Shown here in pieces: positions 48,283 to 61,383 of a stretch of DNA of 64,000 nucleotides (positions are counted from its first letter, which is position 1; each line of letters begins with the position of its first letter). The position numbers and the translations under genes are program-made. The notes under the pieces are model-generated. The model was not told the DNA's origin, searched no databases, and saw only the letters and a list, made by a program, of their open reading frames with translations. The DNA is from Prunus persica (taxonomy: Eukaryota > Streptophyta > Magnoliopsida > Rosales > Rosaceae): assembly GCF_000346465.2 (NCBI RefSeq), contig NC_034009.1, positions 38,308,844 through 38,372,843 of the forward strand. The letters run 5' to 3'.

Positions 48283-51276
48283 ATGGCTCCAAGATGGGAT
48301 TTTTTCAATTTCTGGGCAAAAGACACCAGTAAGGGAACACCAGTGGTTGTGACAATGGAGAACCCCAATTTCTCTGTTGTGGAGATTGATGGTCCTGATG
48401 CTGCATTCAGGCCTGTTGATAAGAGCAGGGGTAAAAATGCCAAGCAAGTCACATGGGTCTTGCTTCTTAAGGCTCATCGTGCTGTCAGTTGCATTTCTTG
48501 GCTTGCCACAATCTTCTGGGCATTGCTTGGTACCATTAAGAAGAGGTTAATCTATAGGGAAGGTGTAGCTATGGAGAGTGGGAAGTTGGGAAAGCAGAAG
48601 TTACTGTTTACAGTCATAAGAGTCTTCTTAGTGACTTCCCTTGCAATTCTGGCTTTTGAGGTTGTTGCATATTTCAAAGGTTGGCATTATTTTAGGAACC
48701 CAAGTTTGCACATCCCTGGAACTTCTGATATACAAAGCTTGCTCCACATGGTTTATGTTGCCTGGTTAACGTTTCGGGCTGATTACATTGCACCTGCAAT
48801 TCAAGCACTTTCGAAATTTTGTGTCGTCCTTTTCCTTATCCAATCCATAGACCGTATGATACTTAGCGTTGGTTGCTTGTGGATAAAGTTCAAGAAAATT
48901 AAGCCCAGGATAGATTGGGATTCTTTGAAGTCAGACGACGTTGAGAAATCTGGATATGAGTACCCCAGGGTTCTTATTCAAATTCCAATGTGCAATGAGA
49001 AAGAGGTAATGAATTGAACTTTATCTCTTCCCTTTCTATGTTCTTCATTAATTTCTGTTAGTTTCTCGTGTTGCTTTTAGCTGGTGGCCATTTGATTCAC
49101 TAGTCATAAGTTACTATTTCTGGAGTAGATAGTTATGCTTAGTAATCCAGTTGCACCACCAAACTTGCAAAACTTTGTTTAATAAAAAGTGTCTTCTTAG
49201 ATTCAGATAGCATCATGTAAAATTTGGTGAGCAGTTGAGGAATTATTGTGAATATTTAATGGTTGTGAGCAAAAAAAAAATCATCATTTGAATAAAGTAT
49301 CCTCTTACTAAAAATTGCAAATTAGAGTTATAATTGTGAACTTTAGAAAGAATGTGAAGAATTGTCACATTGTTCAGATCTGTTATTTAAGGTCGATAGT
49401 AGACACTGGCCACTTTAGGTGTAATACATGATGGTGAGGCCAAAAAATTGAAGCATAAGAAATTAATGGCGACCACATAAATGTGCTATAGATTCTTCAT
49501 GATGTTCATAAGGTGTCTTGGCCTGGCGTTTTGCAGGTATATGAGCAGTCTATCTCTGCAGTCTGCCAGATTGATTGGCCAAAGGAATGTCTTTTGATTC
49601 AAGTTCTTGATGATTCTGATGATGAGAGCATCCAGTGGTTAATAAAGACAGAGGTTGCTAATTGGAGCCAAAGGGGTATCAACATAATCTATCGGCATCG
49701 CGTGGTTAGAACTGGTTACAAAGCTGGAAATCTCAAGTCTGCAATGAGCTGTGATTATGTGAAGGACTATGAATTTGTTGCAATCTTTGATGCAGATTTC
49801 CAACCTAATCCAGATTTTCTTAAGCAAACAGTGCCACATTTCAAGGTGAATAGCAACACAATACATTTGTCAGTGTATTTTTTGGTTGATGAATACTTCA
49901 GGAATTTAATATATCTCACTCTGTGTTGCAGGACAACCCCGAACTAGGTTTAGTTCAGGCTAGATGGGCCTTTGTGAACAAGGATGAGAACTTGTTGACT
50001 CGTCTCCAAAACGTTAATTTGTGCTTCCACTTTGAGGTGGAACAACAGGTTAATGGGGTGTTTCTTAATTTCTTTGGTTTCAATGGAACTGCTGGTGTTT
50101 GGAGAATTAAAGCCCTTGAGGAGTCTGGAGGATGGCTAGAAAGGACTACTGTAGAGGATATGGACATAGCTGTCCGGGCCCATCTCAATGGTTGGAAATT
50201 CATCTACCTTAACGATGTTAAGGTAATCTTAAATTATAGTTGTTCCATATCTATTTAATCTAGACCTAACATGTCAGGGAATTGTCATTTGTGATATTTT
50301 AAGTGTACTTCTGGTTTAGTGTCTCTGCGGATGACAAAGTTGGAGTGCATAACCTTGATATTTATAGCCTCCAACTGCATGTAAATTTTGTTTTAAGCCC
50401 TAAAGCTATGTAAATTTTCAGGTACTATGTGAAGTGCCCGAGTCCTATGAAGCTTATAGGAAGCAGCAGCATCGTTGGCATTCTGGTCCTATGCAGCTAT
50501 TTAGATTGTGCCTGCCAGCTATTATAACTTCTAAGGTGCCTTGAATCTTATTTACAACAGTCTGTTATTCTGCTATTCCCAATTCCTCATTATTTATAAC
50601 CATAATGTCTTGAATTGTATAAATACTGCAGATAACAGCTTGGAAGAAAGCAAACTTGATACTATTATTCTTTCTATTGAGGAAACTCATCCTTCCATTC
50701 TATTCCTTCACCTTGTTCTGCATAATTCTTCCACTGACCATGTTTGTCCCGGAGGCAGAGCTTCCTGCATGGGTCATCTGTTACGTGCCTGTTTTCATGT
50801 CATTTCTCAACATTCTTCCATCCCCCAAATCATTCCCTTTCATTGTTCCTTACCTGCTTTTTGAGAACACTATGTCGGTAACAAAATTCAACGCAATGGT
50901 CTCTGGATTGTTCCAGTTGGGTAGCTCTTATGAGTGGGTTATCACCAAGAAGACTGGCAGGTCATCAGAATCTGACTTAATGGCAGCTGCTGAAAGGGAA
51001 TCAAAGATGGTAAACCAATTGCAGGTCCACAGAGGAGCTTCTGAGAGTGAGCTTTCTGAGTTGAACCGAATTATGGAGCAGAAAGAAGTAGCTCCTAAGC
51101 CAATTAAGAAAGCTAACAAGATATATAGGAAAGAGCTTGCTCTAGCATTCCTCCTGCTCACAGCTTCTGTCAGGAGTCTGTTATCTGCTCAAGGAGTACA
51201 CTTCTACTTCCTGCTCTTCCAAGGTGTGACCTTCCTTCTTGTAGGACTTGATCTCATTGGGGAGCAAATGAGCTGA
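48283..51276 (+). CDS. CSLC: Cellulose synthase-like C, xyloglucan beta-1,4-glucan synthase
   Basis: Five exons, 48283-49005, 49537-49845, 49932-50222, 50422-50535 and 50632-51276, sum to 694 codons (693 aa), the usual CSLC length. The N-terminus [20 protein letters not shown] and the block [20 protein letters not shown] are CSLC signatures. GT2 catalytic motifs are all present: [21 protein letters not shown] and QQHRWHSG (the Q..RW motif). Two membrane helices precede the catalytic domain, and about four follow ([17 protein letters not shown] to [12 protein letters not shown]). The enzyme polymerises the beta-1,4-glucan backbone of xyloglucan from UDP-glucose in the Golgi. It is similar to CSLC5/CSLC12, and microsynteny favours CSLC5. 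The start is supported by the family N-terminus. Confidence 0.94.
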
Positions 51277-53451
51277 TAATTCATGGGTGCAAGAGAAGAA
51301 AAAAAAGGAGAAAAAGCAAACACCTATATACACATGGAGGAATTTCAACCCCTTTGCCTTGGGAATGTGCAGCACAGAGTTACCCTTTGGTTCAATAGGA
51401 TGAATCATTTACATACAGTGAGAATGAAGTACAAGATAGGAACTTTGTTTGTCAAGCACTCCCCATACCACATTTCCAAATGTTCTTTCCTCAATTTTTT
51501 ATTTTTTTATTTTTATTTACCACAGATATTGAATTGTTCTTGTTCACCATAAGTGGGAACAGAATATTGGGTTGTCATTGATTATTGTGTTTTAGAATCC
51601 AAGAAGGTAGATTGGAGTCTAAGGATGATGAGTTTGCCTGATGCTTTTGGCTTGTAGATTCCTTCTTGGTAGCTAGTGAGACATGCAAAGCAAGCATCAT
51701 CTGTAATTAATTTATCTGAAAATAATAATTCCTTTATGTATATTCAGCTTTTATCTATTTGACAAAATACTCTCTCTCTCTCTCTCTCTCCCCACAATCT
51801 GCAAATAATGGAGTGTGTATGTGTGTCTCCATGCACACGTGTTTTTAGACAAATTTGAAGTGTCGGTAGGCGAAATAGGTGAAACAAAGTTTGCATTTTA
51901 AGGTATTTTGGGGCGGCTGAGGTTTTTGGTTCATAAAGTTTCAAGCTTTCCGGCCTCCAGTCTATGGCCACAGAATTGGGGGGCCAGAGATCTTTGGTGG
52001 GCATGCATCTGATCTTTGCTGTTGTGGATAGTGTCCTTGGTTGGGTTGGGAGGTCTAATTATAGATAGATTTGATTCATTTCCTTGGCCAGCCATGGCTC
52101 ATGTAAGGCCCAGTGAATTAATTTTTTGCAATGCAATGTCACTACCTTCTAAATTTCTCAGAAAATCTTTGATTTGACAAGCCACTTAGCCACCTGTTAA
52201 TGTCTCCTTGTATTAGTAACTGGGATATGCCTGCCTCACTACTACGTAGTACTGTCTTGTTGCATTTGTAATTTTTTAAAAAAATATAAAATTAATGTAC
52301 CATACATTTGTAATAAAAGTAATTTTCTTCTTATCATTCACTTTTATTATTGAGAAGAAAAGAAAAGAGTGAAATTTCATGTCCACGACCGTCTGTCTGG
52401 CCCATACCCAACTTATTTTTATAGGTGTTTCCCATTGTTTATTTCTTTTTTTTTGGAACTGTAAGATTCATCGAAAGCAAGATAAAAACTCATAATACAT
52501 ACAGGAAGAACACAGTTCCAAAATGGAGATTCTTACAATGCAGAAACTCTAAAAAACATAAACAAATAGGAAAAAACATTACAACTTGAATCCTAGCTCA
52601 CTTGGAGTTACTGATGAGGATGGAATATTTTATTATTATTTATTTATCCATTTTGATAGCCTTGACTAAAATCAAGTTGGGGCTTGGGTAATGATTATAA
52701 ACCCAATTTGGAGACTGCACTTAAGTTTTCCTTTTCTTGTTGATCAGAGAACAAATTGGTCATTTGAATTCCATGATCATATTCCAAAAAATCAGTTGCA
52801 ACTTGCAACTACATTTTATATACAAAACAGCAAACATCACTCTGAAACCCTTGGATGGAGCAAAACCCTAGGAACCCAATTTACTTTTTCTCCTCAACTA
52901 ATATTGAAGTTCAAATTCAATGCATGTTTTACTGATTAGTATTTATGATCAATTACAGTTTTTTTCACCACCATAGTGAAATAACATGGCCTTTTTGCTG
53001 TTGGATCAGAAGGGTTTTCAATCCTCAATGAGCAATGAAAACTGCAAGGAAGAAAATGTTCAGCAAAAAACCAAAACTTGTAGGAAGAAAAAGAATTATA
53101 TGACAAATTAGTAATGAAAATCAACATTAACAAATGCAATAGAAAGTATACAAATTATTTTAGTTGTAGAGTACAGCTGGCTATATAGGTAGAGGAACTA
53201 GAATTTACAATGGGGTCAATAATTCAGATTCAAACACAACATAGGTTTTGATGTTGAGCCAACATCTTGGGAGGTTGGAGACTTGCAGTTCCCATGACCA
53301 TACAAGCCATCCAATTATAATTGGATCCCATGCTATTTTAATCTCCAAATAGACATTTTGAAGATATTTTTTTTAAATAAATTTTTTTTGCATAATATTG
53401 ACTATTGGCTTTGATTTTTATTATTAATGTGTACGTAGCAATCTTAATAAA
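51277..53451. other. Intergenic region between convergent CSLC and CNGC genes
   Basis: CSLC (+) ends at 51276 and CNGC (-) ends at 53452, so both 3' flanks lie here. There is a (TC)n tract near 51770-51790 and otherwise AT-rich DNA. No gene recognised. Confidence 0.5.
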
Positions 53452-56430
53452 CTAGTCATCTTCTGGCTCTATTGAGAAGTCTGGCTCTTCAGGCTTCAAC
53501 AACTTAGGCAATTGAACATCCTTGATTTTCTGAGCTCCTCTCCTAGTGTTTGCAGCAAACCTTGAAGCCAGAATTGTGACACCAAGATTCTGTCTTACTT
53601 GGAAAGTATTTGAAGTTGCATCAGTGGTATTAGGGTAATCTTCCTTTTCTTCTTTTGCCTCATCAGCCTCTTCATGCTTGTCATAATTATATGAAAATGA
53701 CTCTACCATGCTGAGGTTCTTTGCCAGCAGTCGCTTCTTGAACCGGCGCCACGCAACCTGAATGAAGCAAGCAGCCCAAGTTCTCCAATGGTAAGAGTAG
53801 AAACGGAATGTGTGCTGCAGCTTCTTGCTATGAAGCCGTCTAAATTGGTTGGCAACAAATTTGAGGTCCTCTGCTCTCAGTGCAAAGGCTTCCACTTCAT
53901 CAAGGGATCGAACTGTTCTTGTTGAAGAAGGCAAGTTGAGGGTTGATTTGGGAAGCAATGCCCAAGCAAGCAATTCTTCACCACAGAAGTCACCAGGTCT
54001 CAAAGTAATTGAGTTGAAGAAACCTATCCTGCCTCCATTTGTTGTTGAGCTCTCTAGCTTCCCTCGTATGATGAAAAGCATTTCTGTAACGGGATCACCT
54101 TCACGAACAATGTAGGTACCCTGAGTACTTAAGGAGGATACTAAACGCTCGCATATGGCGTCAAGAAGCTGACCATCCATCTGTGAGAAAAAGGGGACCT
54201 GCAAATGACACAATGTGAAGCATTACTCATTAGGATTTGTTTGCCATGATCTTTTCTGTATCAGAATCTCAATGCCGGCAAAATCTGTTGATCAGAGAAG
54301 ACACACACTTACGCGTCGAACAAGATCTAAACATAGGTGGCGTTGGATATCACGACGAAGATCAGTAGGCAAGGCATGTAAGATTGATTCTTCATCAACT
54401 CCACGAGTGGCAACCCACTTGTACTGCACGAATCGCCTTACACGCTCTTGCAGATCTCGGGGGAGCTGGCGATGTTTCATCCACTCCTCGGTGTCCCTCC
54501 GTTTGAGCCTCCACTCCTCAAGTCTCACAGTGATGGATTGCAAATAGGTCTGCACTTAAAGTAGAACATGTTTAAATTAAAGATGGACATGAATTTATGA
54601 ACAATGAACAATGAAAAAAAGGTTTTCTTGTTGCTGAAGGCAAACAATTACAAGAATTACATAATATATTTTGATAATTTACCTGCATATTTCCAATTAA
54701 GTGGGCAAACAGAACCAGACCCAAGATAGCAATGAGTATGGCAAAAGAAGTTTCCCCAATAAATGTGCTTGTAGTCAAAGTCTGCCCATAGGAGCTGAGA
54801 TATATCAAAACAGATTATATCAGAACCAATACTGATCAAATTGCAGATTATAACCATTTAATCATGATCGTACCTCAAGTTCTGTAAGCCCCACCAAAGA
54901 CAATAGAAGTACTTCTGAAGAAACTCTGTGGAGACCACATTTTTAGTCACTGCATTCTCAAAAATGCCATATTTGAAATCGATGGTGTTTTCTGGGTTGC
55001 AGTTGCTAAACACTTGAGTGCTGTTCATCCATCTGCGGCGATCATCGTTGTTCAAATTACCACAATCCAAGTAGCCGAGGAAACATTTCGTGGGGCTGAA
55101 TTCCTTTCTGCATTCTGACTTCCAGCATGTCACGTACCGTTCGATGGACAACAAATACCATGATGCCCCCAAGACCTACAAGAACAAACATTGTTCTAGC
55201 ATTTGTTACTGAGTCTTGAATCACGGTTAAATTGAATTGGTAAATTTAAAAATTTAAAAATTATAAATAAATAATAAATAAATAAAAAAAAAGAAGCTGC
55301 ATACATGACTGGCTAACATGTAGAGGATGAGATTATATGCAGCCCCAGCCCAAGCTGTCTTTGTGACTACACCAGTGGCTTTGATAATCTGAGAACTTAG
55401 TGGAAAAATAAGATATAATCTTGGAACATATTGGAGCAGAACAATCAGTACAAGGGCATTATTGGTACTATGGGAGCTTCTAACTGCAGGAATAATAAAC
55501 CATATAACAATCTGCAAAACAGAATATAAAAGCACTGTTATTTCCACAATTGTTACAGAAAACTAATATAGATGGGGACAAAATACAAAAAACTACATTG
55601 GATTTTCTTCATATGTAGGTACAATGCCCTTCTCAATATTTTTCAATCCACTACGAAATCATAGAATCATTTGCAGAAGAATCAATCTAGACCGGGATAA
55701 AAATAGGCATAAAAAAAGAAGGATGATGCACCTGAGGGAGAGGCAGTGTAGCTATGAGATCTATGAAGAAATCCGTTCTCAAATACCTTCTTGCTATCTT
55801 CTTGGGATCCATAACAAGTTCACCCCTCCCGAAAACTCTTGAACTTGGCGATACATAAGCTGTCCTTAACTTAATGAACATGTGCAACAGGTAGAACATA
55901 TCGGCAAGAGTGCGAAAACAAGTCACAACAATTCCCAAGTTCAAGTCAGTTGCCACACAAGATGAGCTACCATCATTCAGCACAGAAGGAAGGTAGAAAA
56001 AGAGCGGATCAACGAACAGCGCCACCAAGCAAGAAAAGAGGAAAATCCTGTTCCATTGCAAGAAAATGTCACTTCCTGGATCAAGAATTTTCTTCTTGTA
56101 TGGCTCATGGCTCTCTGGGAAAACCTTAAAACTCCCAAATCTGTGAGGTTTAGCTCTAACACCAGCAGCAGTGCTGCCTTCAGGAATTAACAGAGGGGCT
56201 GCAGCTGCTGAGACTTTGTACTCTTTTGAGTGTTTTTGGGTGTCACTTTTTTCCCATGAAAATTGAACATCTTGTTTCTCATTATCATAAAACCTGTGAG
56301 CATGAAAAACACAAAATTTAAGCTAAATTAGAAAACTAAGCAAAAGTGGGAAGAAACCAAGAAATATTAGATGGAGTTGTATAGTAGAGAGAGACAATTA
56401 CCTCACTAGCTTATCTTTCTTCAACTCCAT
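53452..56430 (-). CDS. CNGC: Cyclic nucleotide-gated ion channel (CNGC, group III-like)
   Basis: Seven exons, 56402-56430, 55732-56293, 55305-55511, 54874-55175, 54683-54794, 54313-54549 and 53452-54198, sum to 732 codons (731 aa). The start MELKKDKLVR/FYDNEKQ resembles CNGC14/CNGC17. Six membrane segments lie between about residues 90 and 430 (NRIFLFSCLVALFVDPLFFY through ETSFAILIAILGLVLFAHLI). The pore helix/filter is in YCLWWGLQNLSSYGQ. The C-linker precedes the cyclic-nucleotide-binding domain (phosphate cassette PGDFCGEELLAWAL), followed by an IQ motif (CFIQVAWRRFKKR) for calmodulin. It would be a plasma-membrane or nuclear-envelope Ca2+-permeable channel. The short first exon holds only ten codons. 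The subgroup call is by memory of N-termini and is less sure than the family. Confidence 0.92.
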
Positions 56431-57068
56431 GCTTGCACTTCTGGTAACATTTATTCATCGACAGAGACCATTACAAAGATGCATTACATGAGTTGCAACA
56501 CAAATGAACAGCAACAGTTCAAGTGCACCACATTTGTTGGGAAGTTTTCCAATCTTCCAAAACCAAAACAAATATTAAAATGACAAGTTTCAGAGAGAGA
56601 GAGAGAAGGGAAGAGGAGGCTTGATCCAAGGCTGAAACTTTGGGAAGAAAAAGATGTGGGGTGGTCTTATTTTATGTAATGTTGAAGGAAGGATTAAGAA
56701 AGCCAGTGAATCTCAGACACAGAGAGGTAGAGAACGTGAAGAACATGAATGTTTATATTAAACAAGAAGTGCAGTGTGCCCATTAAAGACAAGAGAGGGA
56801 GATATTAAATTCTACACTAGCAGTTAAAAACAAGCTACATGTCTATCTAGCTATTATTTGCTTCACACACTTTGGTTTTGACTTCTATTTTTTTATTTTT
56901 TTATTTATACACTGGAAGAAATTGGTTGAGGAGGGAGGGAGGGAGGCACGATCCAATTAATATCCCTCAAATCAAGAGATTGTGAGATGAAACCTGGAAA
57001 ATTTATGAATTTTTGTGCAGCTTATATGACACAAAATTATATTTGTTCTGTTGATGTTAACTTCACAG

Positions 57069-57100
<32 letters not shown>
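57069..57100. repeat. (AT)n microsatellite
   Basis: Uninterrupted alternating AT, about 16 units. Confidence 0.95.
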
Positions 57101-57102
<2 letters not shown>

Positions 57103-57602
57103 CACATTTATTATAATATTTCTTATGTTAAAATCTCCATGTCCTACCAATGTGGGGCCTCTACAGTGTGGTGATGCTCAATCGCCGTATCAATGTGGGC
57201 AAGAGAGTGTGGGATTTACCCATCATTCATCCACCTGCGTTGAATCTAGCTGTGATACCAATTGATACGAGTTAATAGGTAGAAACTTCAAACTTCACCT
57301 CACAAAACTCGTATATACTATCTCAGCATCTCCTATTTTTCAGATGTGGAATATTGGACTGTAATATAGGTTAAAGTTAGGCCACTCCTATTACAGTCCT
57401 AGTCTTTGAAGAATGAGAACCAAAGCAACTATCCATCCATTTCTATTACAGAACTCGATATGAGAGTTTCTTCTCACTCATTTCTATTATAAAAGTTAAG
57501 GGTTATAATCGACGTTAGCTTTGAATCCGCTATCCCGATCATAATTTTCCTTCCTATTCTTACTAAGTGCCACAATCATGAATTGTTTTATAATCCAAAA
57601 GT

Positions 57603-57604
<2 letters not shown>

Positions 57605-57633
<29 letters not shown>

Positions 57634-57634
57634 T
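57605..57634. repeat. (AT)n microsatellite
   Basis: Uninterrupted alternating AT, about 15 units. Confidence 0.95.
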
Positions 57635-58905
57635 ACCTCTTAGATTGTAAACAAAAATAAATAAAAATTTACTTGGAAGTTAGAACGTATGGTTAGAAAT
57701 TGGGGGCATAGCTGAAAGAGACCGAAAGTGATCGCAATCTTAATTAGCTGAAGAAATTTAGTTTTGACAAAGACCGACGGACGAACATTGACATGTGGGG
57801 ATGGGATGGGACCAATTTGCATAATAACAAATCAGTTTGCCTTTTCATGATTGTCCTTCCTTGGATCGAATTCAATTAGAAAGGTCATTATCTCTTTGCA
57901 GATCTAGAACAAATAATTAAAATAATAACGTGCAGACCTTACCCTTGGAAAAGGCTCTCAAATAGCATTATTATTCTAGCATATCTTCTCATAATTCTTA
58001 GTAAATCAACGGTATCCATAAGATATTAATACTCCATTATGCTTTTGAACCCTAAACCATAAGATGTCTTAGACTTTTTAGGACGCAAATTCTCTTTGTA
58101 ATTTTTTTATTTTTTATTTTATGCTTTTGATGTTGGGTCTGTAAATCTTCTTTTTTGATGCTGGTTACCTTGAATTCAATGGGTAACTAGGTCATTTTCC
58201 GCAGTTAAATTGAATTATTTAAAAAAAAATTCTTGATGAGAAAATAGGTCGCTATATTGTTGTCCGACTCTTCTGGTTAAAGCCAAGTTTATGTTTTTAG
58301 GTAAAACGATGAACAAATATTTGAAAAATATTCAAAATGCGATTTCTCATGCTTTAAGAAGCTGGAAAATGAATTCGCATACTCAAACCAAACCACAGTT
58401 ATAAATTGTCTTAAACTTCTAAAACAAAGTTTCCAGTGTAATTCTATCTTGGGTCGGAACAAAACGGCCATCTCCAGACCCGGATCAAAAGTGAGGCCGA
58501 AAACGTTTATTTTCAATTATTTTCTGAATATCCGGCTTTGCTGGCATATATTTCACAGGCAATTCCCTCAGAAAAGAAGGGGTTAAATTTCATTGCTATC
58601 AGTAATTTTTTATCCACTTGACGACCAAGGCAAAGGGTATGGGATAATGGGGGACTAAGAAACGATTCCCACTGGCAAAATCTATTAAAAGTGACCTGTA
58701 TATATTAGAGTTCCATTATAAGCCAAATCTAAACAAACTCTACAACCCAACTTCTGTGGAACAGATGTGAGTACCTGCAGAAATATTTGACGCACGCAAA
58801 GCTCCTCCTCAATTCTTCTAAGTTAAAATTAAACAAAGCCACTATAGTCGTTTGAGGGAGGCGCATCGCTACTGACGAAGTTCAATGAAATTAGAAGCAG
58901 CTCTG

Positions 58906-59115
58906 CAGATAGCAGGCTGGGACCCACAACCATTCAAAATTGCAGACCCCATAGCAGGGCAGTGAAGAAATCCCAGGGGAGAGTACAGAAGCACAAAATT
59001 GAAGCTCTATACAGATAGCCGGCTGGGACCCACAACCATTCAAAATTGAAGATCCCAGAAGAGGAGCACAAATCCCAGGGGCCAAGGGAGTGCAGAAGAA
59101 CAAAACCAATGAAGC
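58906..59115. repeat. Tandem duplication, period about 106 bp
   Basis: GCTGGGACCCACAACCATTC occurs in both copies, following CAGATAGCAG (58906) and CAGATAGCCG (59012). Each is followed by a similar AATCCCAGGGG and AGAAGCACA/AGAAGAACA segment. Confidence 0.85.
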
Positions 59116-59430
59116 AGAACCAGACGACACCTCAACACAAGAAAGAAAAAGCATAGATCTTTAGCACCATTCTCAGAAACACTCTTAAACAAAGATATGA
59201 TGTTTATCACTTTTACCTTTAATAATAATATCCTCAAGCCTACACCTATTTTGCATAGAAAATAAAACCAGCTAAAGTTAAGAAAGGAAGGAACTTAACC
59301 AAATCAGAGAGAGTAGAGGCTGAGGGCGTCCCCCAATTTAAACACAGTTGTGCTGAAGTCCAAGCACACATAACAAGACTTAATGCCAGTACATCCTCTA
59401 AACAAAGGCAGACAGCCATTTATGCACTCC

Positions 59431-60997
59431 TCAACTCCTGCTTCGGCGACGATCCTTCAGACCATTACTGCAAAAATATAGCAGCATACGTCAGTACAAC
59501 AAATCAGCAACATCAATTATACATTACACAACTACTCACATGTTCTACCATTAACAGATCCTAACAGTAAATAATGTACATGCATGGGATATATCCCATC
59601 ATGACATTATCAAATGGAAAGTCATCCTTTCAACACAATTAACTTCCATGCTGTAGAACAAGGGTTTCACAGCAGTATTTGCTAAAACGTAGTGAAAGGA
59701 ACCTCACCCATTGGCATAGGGCAACTCCTCCCGTCCACGGTATGGTGGGGACCTGCTACGGCTGTTCCCACGTGGTGTCAAACTGCGACGTCTAGGAGAC
59801 CGCCCACGAGGACTGTAGCTCCTGCTTAACAGTCAAAAGAGTCAAAAGGCATTAGATAGGAGAATACCAGATCAACCTAGATAAAAATAATATAAGATAT
59901 GTTTGTGAACTTGGATCCAGCAAGGCGAACTTTCGATACCAAATACATTCGAACACTACTTGTTCGATAACTAACTACACAGAACACTGATTAGAGGAAA
60001 ATAAAATGGGATGTAAAAAAAGAATATCTGAAAATAGGACATCACCTGCGACCATAACTAGGGCTTCTACGGTATCGAGGGGGACTGCGGCTACGACGTC
60101 TTCCAGAACCACCCCGCAGACGACATTCACGAGCAAAATGACCAGGCTCACCACACTCATAGCACTTCAAATCAGAACCACCAGAACGGCCACGACCCCC
60201 TCCACGACCACCACCACCACCACCTCTAGAGTTGTGTGAAAGCTCAACTCTCCATCCATTCTTACCTGTTCCAAAACAAAATGAAAAGAAGAAACAAAAA
60301 ATTAACACATTATGGAGCTTTCAGAATTTCACAACACTGAAAAACGGTGCAGAGAGATATGGGGGGAGAGTCAGTAAGCAATATAATATAAACTACCTGC
60401 TGAGAAAACATAGTTTCATGGAGGGCATGAGACCGTGTCCTTTCATTACACAGTTCACCAAAAACTGAAGTACAGACCTTCCCATCAATAAAATGATGGT
60501 AGAGTTGGCTAGATTCACCCCACAAGATAAACCAATCATGCATTGTTCAGCTCAATTATACTGCTTCACAAACAAAAAGCTGTGGAGGGACTAATTCTCC
60601 TCCTTACGAGTGGAATTCAATGAAATAAGCTAGCTGAGAAACCCCATTTGAAAACAATAAACAGCCCAATTTTATACATACCATCTATTTCACGGATTGC
60701 ATCCTCTGCGTCTCTACTGTCATCAAAGTCAACAAAAGCATAGCCTGGTGGTCTCCGAGCCACCCATACACTGCCCAAAAGTAAACATAAAAAATAAAAT
60801 AAAAATTAACAACGATCCCAAATAATAAGAACAATACTTAAAAGTTCGTAAATTACTGTAAAATTAAAACAAAAATAAGAAATTGTTAGCAACTTAATAG
60901 CTAAGTACCTTCTTATAACTCCGAAAACGCGAAACTCATCTTCGAGATCTGCCTCGGAAACTCGAGGGCTCAAATTTCCGACGTACACACGAGACAT
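59431..60997 (-). CDS. RSZ22: RSZ-type SR splicing factor with zinc knuckle
   Basis: Five coding exons, 60909-60997, 60682-60770, 60046-60265, 59708-59821 and 59431-59467, sum to 183 codons (182 aa). The RRM starts [20 protein letters not shown] and contains [11 protein letters not shown] (RNP1). A Gly/Arg-rich hinge leads to a single CCHC knuckle, [14 protein letters not shown], then an RS tail ([30 protein letters not shown], ending DRRRSRS). This is the plant RSZ21/RSZ22 layout, orthologous to human SRSF7 (9G8). It binds pre-mRNA and U1-70K in splice-site selection in the nucleus. A leader intron is likely: acceptor TTTGCAG just before the start and donor near 61187. The choice between RSZ21 and RSZ22 rests on microsynteny. 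Confidence 0.93.
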
Positions 60998-61271
60998 TCT
61001 TTGATCGAATCTGCAAATCACAAGCCACAAAGCATTCAAAACAGGTAGATAAGAAGAGCAAATTTTTCACGCTCATCATCTTTTTAATCAAAAATTAACA
61101 ATGATTAAGAATGAAATATAGAAATTTGGAGCACCGATAATCAGATTGAATACGAGGGAGGGCAGAGAGGAAGAGTGAGATCTGAACCTAATGCCGAGTA
61201 GATAGAGAAACCCTAGCAGCTCCTTTACTCGGTTCGACTTTGTTTGGGAGCAAGTCGCTGAGGTTTTGGAT

Positions 61272-61282
61272 TTTATATAAAA
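61272..61282 (-). promoter_or_regulatory. Candidate TATA box of the RSZ gene
   Basis: The sense strand of the gene reads TTTTATATAAA here. It lies upstream of a leader exon that ends near 61188 (donor CATTAG/GTTCAG). The position fits a core promoter; expression data are not available here. Confidence 0.5.
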
Positions 61283-61383
61283 GAGTAATTCATCGCCGTA
61301 CCCCTCTAAAGTTTAAAATCTCGAATTAGCCCCTCAGAATTTGGTTTTGCTACATAGCCCCTCCTACTTTTATGATGATCTGT

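Larger units (their letters stand above)
56431..59430. other. Intergenic region with microsatellites
   Basis: Includes the CNGC leader with a (GA)n stretch near 56590, two (AT)n tracts (57069-57100 and 57605-57634), a segment near 57120-57380 that reads like part of a dispersed repeat, and a 106-bp-period duplication at 58906-59115. No gene recognised. Confidence 0.5.

Noticed and set aside
18334..61000. The splicing-related genes (UBP1, SURP/CID, RSZ) as a functional cluster
   Set aside because: They are separated by unrelated genes on both strands, and plants rarely group splicing factors; shared location is probably chance.
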